A stretch of 6,752 nucleotides of DNA from Planctomycetaceae bacterium (GTDB lineage Bacteria > Planctomycetota > Planctomycetia > Planctomycetales > Planctomycetaceae), in NCBI GenBank assembly GCA_027080405.1, contig JALWSL010000126.1:1448-8199 (forward strand), read 5' to 3'. The notes under the pieces are model-generated. The model saw nothing but the letters and a program-made list of their open reading frames with translations, searched no databases and was not told where the DNA came from. Positions 6,194 through 6,752 of the stretch are shown one piece after another. Each line of letters opens with the position of its first letter. Positions within the stretch are counted from its first letter, which is position 1. The position numbers and the translations under genes were made by a program.

Positions 6194-6752
6194 TCAAACG
6201 GGTACAGCTGTGGAAGCCAGAATTTGTTCGATGATCTCCGCAGCCCGCTGACGATGCGATTCCCGAATGATCCCGCCCACGAGAATCCGATGTGCGAAAA
6301 CGGGAACCGCCAGCTCTTTCACGTCATCGGGAACGACATAATCGCGTCCCTGAACACACGCGTAACCTTGCAAAGCGTGTGTCATGGTAATGGCCCCGCG
6401 GGTGCTGACTCCCAAAGCGAGTTCCTCATGCTCACGGGTAGCGTGAACGATATCAAGAATATAGGCATGAATCGATTCATCAATGCGTACCTGGCGGACC
6501 TCCTGTTGAATTTTGATCAGCCGCTCGGCATCAAGAACGGCCTGGATACGCTCGATCGGTTCACTCGTACGGTGCGAAATCAGCACTTCTTTCTCGACCG
6601 CAAGAGACGGATAGCCGATTTCAATCCGAAGCATGAATCGATCAAGCTGGTTTTCGGGTAAGGGATAGGTACCTTCGAACTCGTGAGGGTTCTGCGTGGC
6701 AAGGACAAAAAACGGACGGGGCAGATCTCTGGTTTCGCCATCAACTGAAACC
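6194..6752 (-). CDS. MoxR family AAA+ ATPase, C-terminal part (5' end outside window)
   Basis: AAA+ ATPase of the MoxR group, cytoplasmic chaperone-like proteins that usually help VWA-domain partners mature or insert metal cofactors. The reading frame continues to the window edge without a stop; about 185 residues are visible of the usual 320-350, so Walker A and Walker B are missing. Visible in order: VSVDGETRDLPRPFFVLATQNP (sensor 1, ending in Asn-Pro), EGTYPLPENQLDRFM with the Arg-finger region, then the lid domain with sensor 2 in LGVSTRGA, and the late conserved DVKELAVPVFAHRI. The stop is TGA at 6194-6196. MoxR genes are commonly followed by DUF58 and VWA genes; here the next gene downstream is yceH after 279 bp, so this is the end of its unit or a solitary copy. 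An antisense open frame opposite it is a shadow. Confidence 0.95.
   Translation of the reverse strand, partial: VSVDGETRDLPRPFFVLATQNPHEFEGTYPLPENQLDRFMLRIEIGYPSLAVEKEVLISHRTSEPIERIQAVLDAERLIKIQQEVRQVRIDESIHAYILDIVHATREHEELALGVSTRGAITMTHALQGYACVQGRDYVVPDDVKELAVPVFAHRILVGGIIRESHRQRAAEIIEQILASTAVPV

Noticed and set aside
6071..6661. 196-codon open frame on the plus strand opposite moxR
   Set aside because: Antisense to unmistakable MoxR motifs; the translation resembles no family and is a shadow.

Overview
The window reads as bacterial chromosome, most likely from the phylum Planctomycetota (Planctomycetaceae-like). This rests on family resemblance and gene style only: a secreted trypsin-like/PDZ protease with a long private C-terminal domain, a very short hibernation factor, a stand-alone nitrogen-type PTS set, and a MoxR ATPase. 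No rRNA, tRNA, mobile element or CRISPR array is visible. Base composition looks even and about half G+C, with no island that stands out as foreign.

Left part (67-3026, plus strand): two secreted HtrA-like (S1C) proteins in tandem. The first has an intact His-Asp-Ser triad, one PDZ domain and an unusual ~250-residue C-terminal domain. The second keeps the fold and the PDZ domain, but its Asp and Ser positions are Gly and Ala and its His region is shifted, so it looks like a pseudoprotease. The pair is the most unusual protein-level feature here.

Middle part (3074-4780, minus strand): transcribed hpf -> ptsN -> ptsH, converging on the protease pair with only 47 bp between the stop codons. This matches part of the proteobacterial rpoN-hpf-ptsN-rapZ-ptsO(NPr) locus, without rpoN or rapZ. 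The HPr-like protein keeps its phosphorylatable His but has Val at the usual active-site Arg and Thr at the regulatory Ser. A bulged 12-bp hairpin lies between hpf and ptsN, a perfect 19-bp tandem duplication spans the ptsN stop codon, and a 441-bp spacer with its own possible promoter precedes ptsH.

Right part (5162-6752, minus strand): a YceH (DUF480) winged-helix protein with an added C-terminal coiled coil, then the C-terminal half of a MoxR-type AAA+ ATPase that runs off the window edge. The 279-bp space between them holds a 27-bp imperfect dyad that could be an operator.

Functionally, the middle block would couple phosphotransfer signalling and ribosome hibernation (cytoplasm), while the left block is envelope protein quality control or surface proteolysis. 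No direct link between the blocks is visible. No convincing rho-independent terminator was found anywhere in the window.
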